NCBI GenBank assembly: GCA_016719405.1
Contig: JADJZE010000021.1
Location: 744,001 to 808,000, forward strand
Reading direction: 5' to 3'
DNA from: Candidatus Aalborgicola lynettensis
GTDB lineage: Bacteria > Pseudomonadota > Gammaproteobacteria > Burkholderiales > Burkholderiaceae_C
DNA: 64,000 nt
Shown: piece after piece, positions 63,067-64,000 of the stretch
Numbering within the stretch: position 1 is the stretch's first letter
Layout: every line of letters begins with the position of its first letter
Made by a program: the position numbers and the translations under genes
The notes under the pieces: model-generated
What the model was told of the DNA's origin: nothing
The model's input: only the letters and a program-made list of their open reading frames with translations
The model's database searches: none

Positions 63067-63882
63067 CTAATCTAACGAAACTGTTGACTTGATAGGCTCT
63101 GGTTTCGGCATGTCACTCAACACAGATCGCCAAGTTGGAATAGCAGCGAAGGCATCTGTTTTTTGATCCAATGCGGCATCCATTTGCTTTGCAAATTGGA
63201 GAGACCAGACTCCGAGTGCGTCAATGAATTGCTTCTTGGCGGGGTCTTTGAACGACATGGTTTTATTCCACGGATTTTTACCCCAGGCCACTTCTGTCTC
63301 TCTTGCAAACCCCATAACTTCGGGGTTCACTGACAGCGTAATGTTGAGGAAATTTCCACGCGTCCCATTTCGGGTGAATTTGATCTGAAGAATTGTTGGC
63401 GGCGGGCTAATACCTTGCTCAACAAACAGTGCGTATAACTCGGCGTCTTTTCCACCTGGATTGTTCCCGTAGTTACTGATGTGATTGATTGTTACGCAGT
63501 TGTCTTCCCATACGGATTTTCCAATGTTGGCTTTGTAGAGCATGTCATCGCGCTTGCAGGGTTCCCCCAGCCAACGCGTACTCCCACCTTGGCCCAAGGT
63601 CGCACTGATCCACATTACAGCCACAAATTTTTTATTTTCTGTTTGGAAAAGTCCAACGTCACCGATCGGGATTGCCTGGCCAGTTCCAGTGCTATCCCGA
63701 CGCGCTAGGTTGTAGAGTCGCCATTTGCCTTCACCGTTCCAAATTGGAAAACCACCGATGGTCGCATTCAGCTCTAGTGGATCAGCTAATTTGAAGTCAC
63801 GTGGCTTTGTGTTGTCGAATAGGTCTGCAGCAAATAGTTGCCCACAGAAGAGAAGGATTAAACCAAAAACTAATTTTTTCAT
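63067..63882 (-). CDS. secreted protein of unknown function
   Basis: The 271-residue protein has a signal peptide (MKKLVFGLILLFCGQLFA, cleavage before ADLFDN). The mature part has mixed alpha/beta character, two Cys (GEPCKRDD and WEDNCVTIN) that could form a disulfide, and a C terminus rich in charged residues. The ATG at 63882 has GGGGAG five bases upstream and is preferred to the GTG at 63888. Codon use looks more A/T-rich than in neighbouring genes, hinting at transfer. I recognise no family. Confidence 0.75.
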   Translation of the reverse strand: MKKLVFGLILLFCGQLFAADLFDNTKPRDFKLADPLELNATIGGFPIWNGEGKWRLYNLARRDSTGTGQAIPIGDVGLFQTENKKFVAVMWISATLGQGGSTRWLGEPCKRDDMLYKANIGKSVWEDNCVTINHISNYGNNPGGKDAELYALFVEQGISPPPTILQIKFTRNGTRGNFLNITLSVNPEVMGFARETEVAWGKNPWNKTMSFKDPAKKQFIDALGVWSLQFAKQMDAALDQKTDAFAAIPTWRSVLSDMPKPEPIKSTVSLD

Positions 63883-64000
63883 AGACACTCCCCTACGTTA
63901 AATTTGCAGTTTAACTGCCCACCGATTGACTTTGCGTTTTCTAAATTACAGTCTATCCCAGACCAGCCCCAAGACCGCATTCACTGCGACAGAACATGCC

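Overview
This 64 kb window looks like a chromosomal segment of a Comamonadaceae betaproteobacterium, probably Rhodoferax-like. The reasons are the high GC, the gatCAB and mre gene order, the gene content and a short dispersed repeat family. No 16S gene or other direct taxonomic marker is present, so this assignment is inference.

Layout. (1) 1-790: a VapBC-type toxin-antitoxin pair (toxin cut by the window edge) and a decayed 3' end of an exodeoxyribonuclease III gene. (2) About 790-14300: a metal-resistance island. It carries a divergently transcribed MerR-type regulator and Zn/Cd/Pb P-type ATPase, an operon for envelope maturation (lspA, DsbB-like, DsbA-like, SCO1, L,D-transpeptidase), a transglutaminase-like protein, an orphan CzcI-like protein, two secreted Cys-rich small proteins, and a complete RIT element (three tandem tyrosine recombinases between 36-bp terminal inverted repeats). 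The far side of the island is the intact xth gene, and the xth 3' end is repeated at the near side, which suggests insertion at that gene. (3) 14351-25656: housekeeping genes: xth, pyrE, gatCAB, mreBCD-mrdA and a TSUP permease. (4) 25690-36815: mixed genes, including a frameshifted GMC oxidoreductase, a hexose-6-phosphate mutarotase, a PIN/antitoxin pair bracketed by near-identical repeats, an orphan Hint domain, tesB with a DUF5710 gene, and a cyclase-FHA plus Ser/Thr kinase signalling pair. (5) 36935-60201: a large exopolysaccharide locus in two divergent transcription units. The minus unit holds two tiny membrane proteins, a Wzy/ligase-like protein and a Wzz-like protein. The plus unit holds a WbaP/WcaJ-type initiating transferase, three FemAB/BioF2-type GNATs, six glycosyltransferases, an SDR-aminotransferase fusion, an ABC-2 exporter, a PIG-L deacetylase, a GH39-like lipoprotein and UDP-glucose dehydrogenase. 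(6) 60319-64000: tRNA-Arg(CCG), a frameshifted molybdopterin oxidoreductase ending in a hexanucleotide repeat, and a secreted hypothetical protein.

The genes of the polysaccharide locus fit one pathway. The initiating transferase loads the first sugar phosphate on the lipid carrier, the glycosyltransferases extend it, Ugd supplies UDP-glucuronate, and the fusion enzyme, GNATs and deacetylase may install and tailor amino groups. The ABC transporter and/or the Wzy/Wzz-like proteins handle export and length. Almost all genes in the plus unit overlap by 1-8 bases.

At least seven otherwise good genes or positions carry an apparent single-base indel (cadA, ritA, ritC, pyrE, GMC twice, molybdopterin oxidoreductase). 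Several lie in homopolymers and one hits the essential pyrE, so sequencing error should be excluded before any of them is called a pseudogene.
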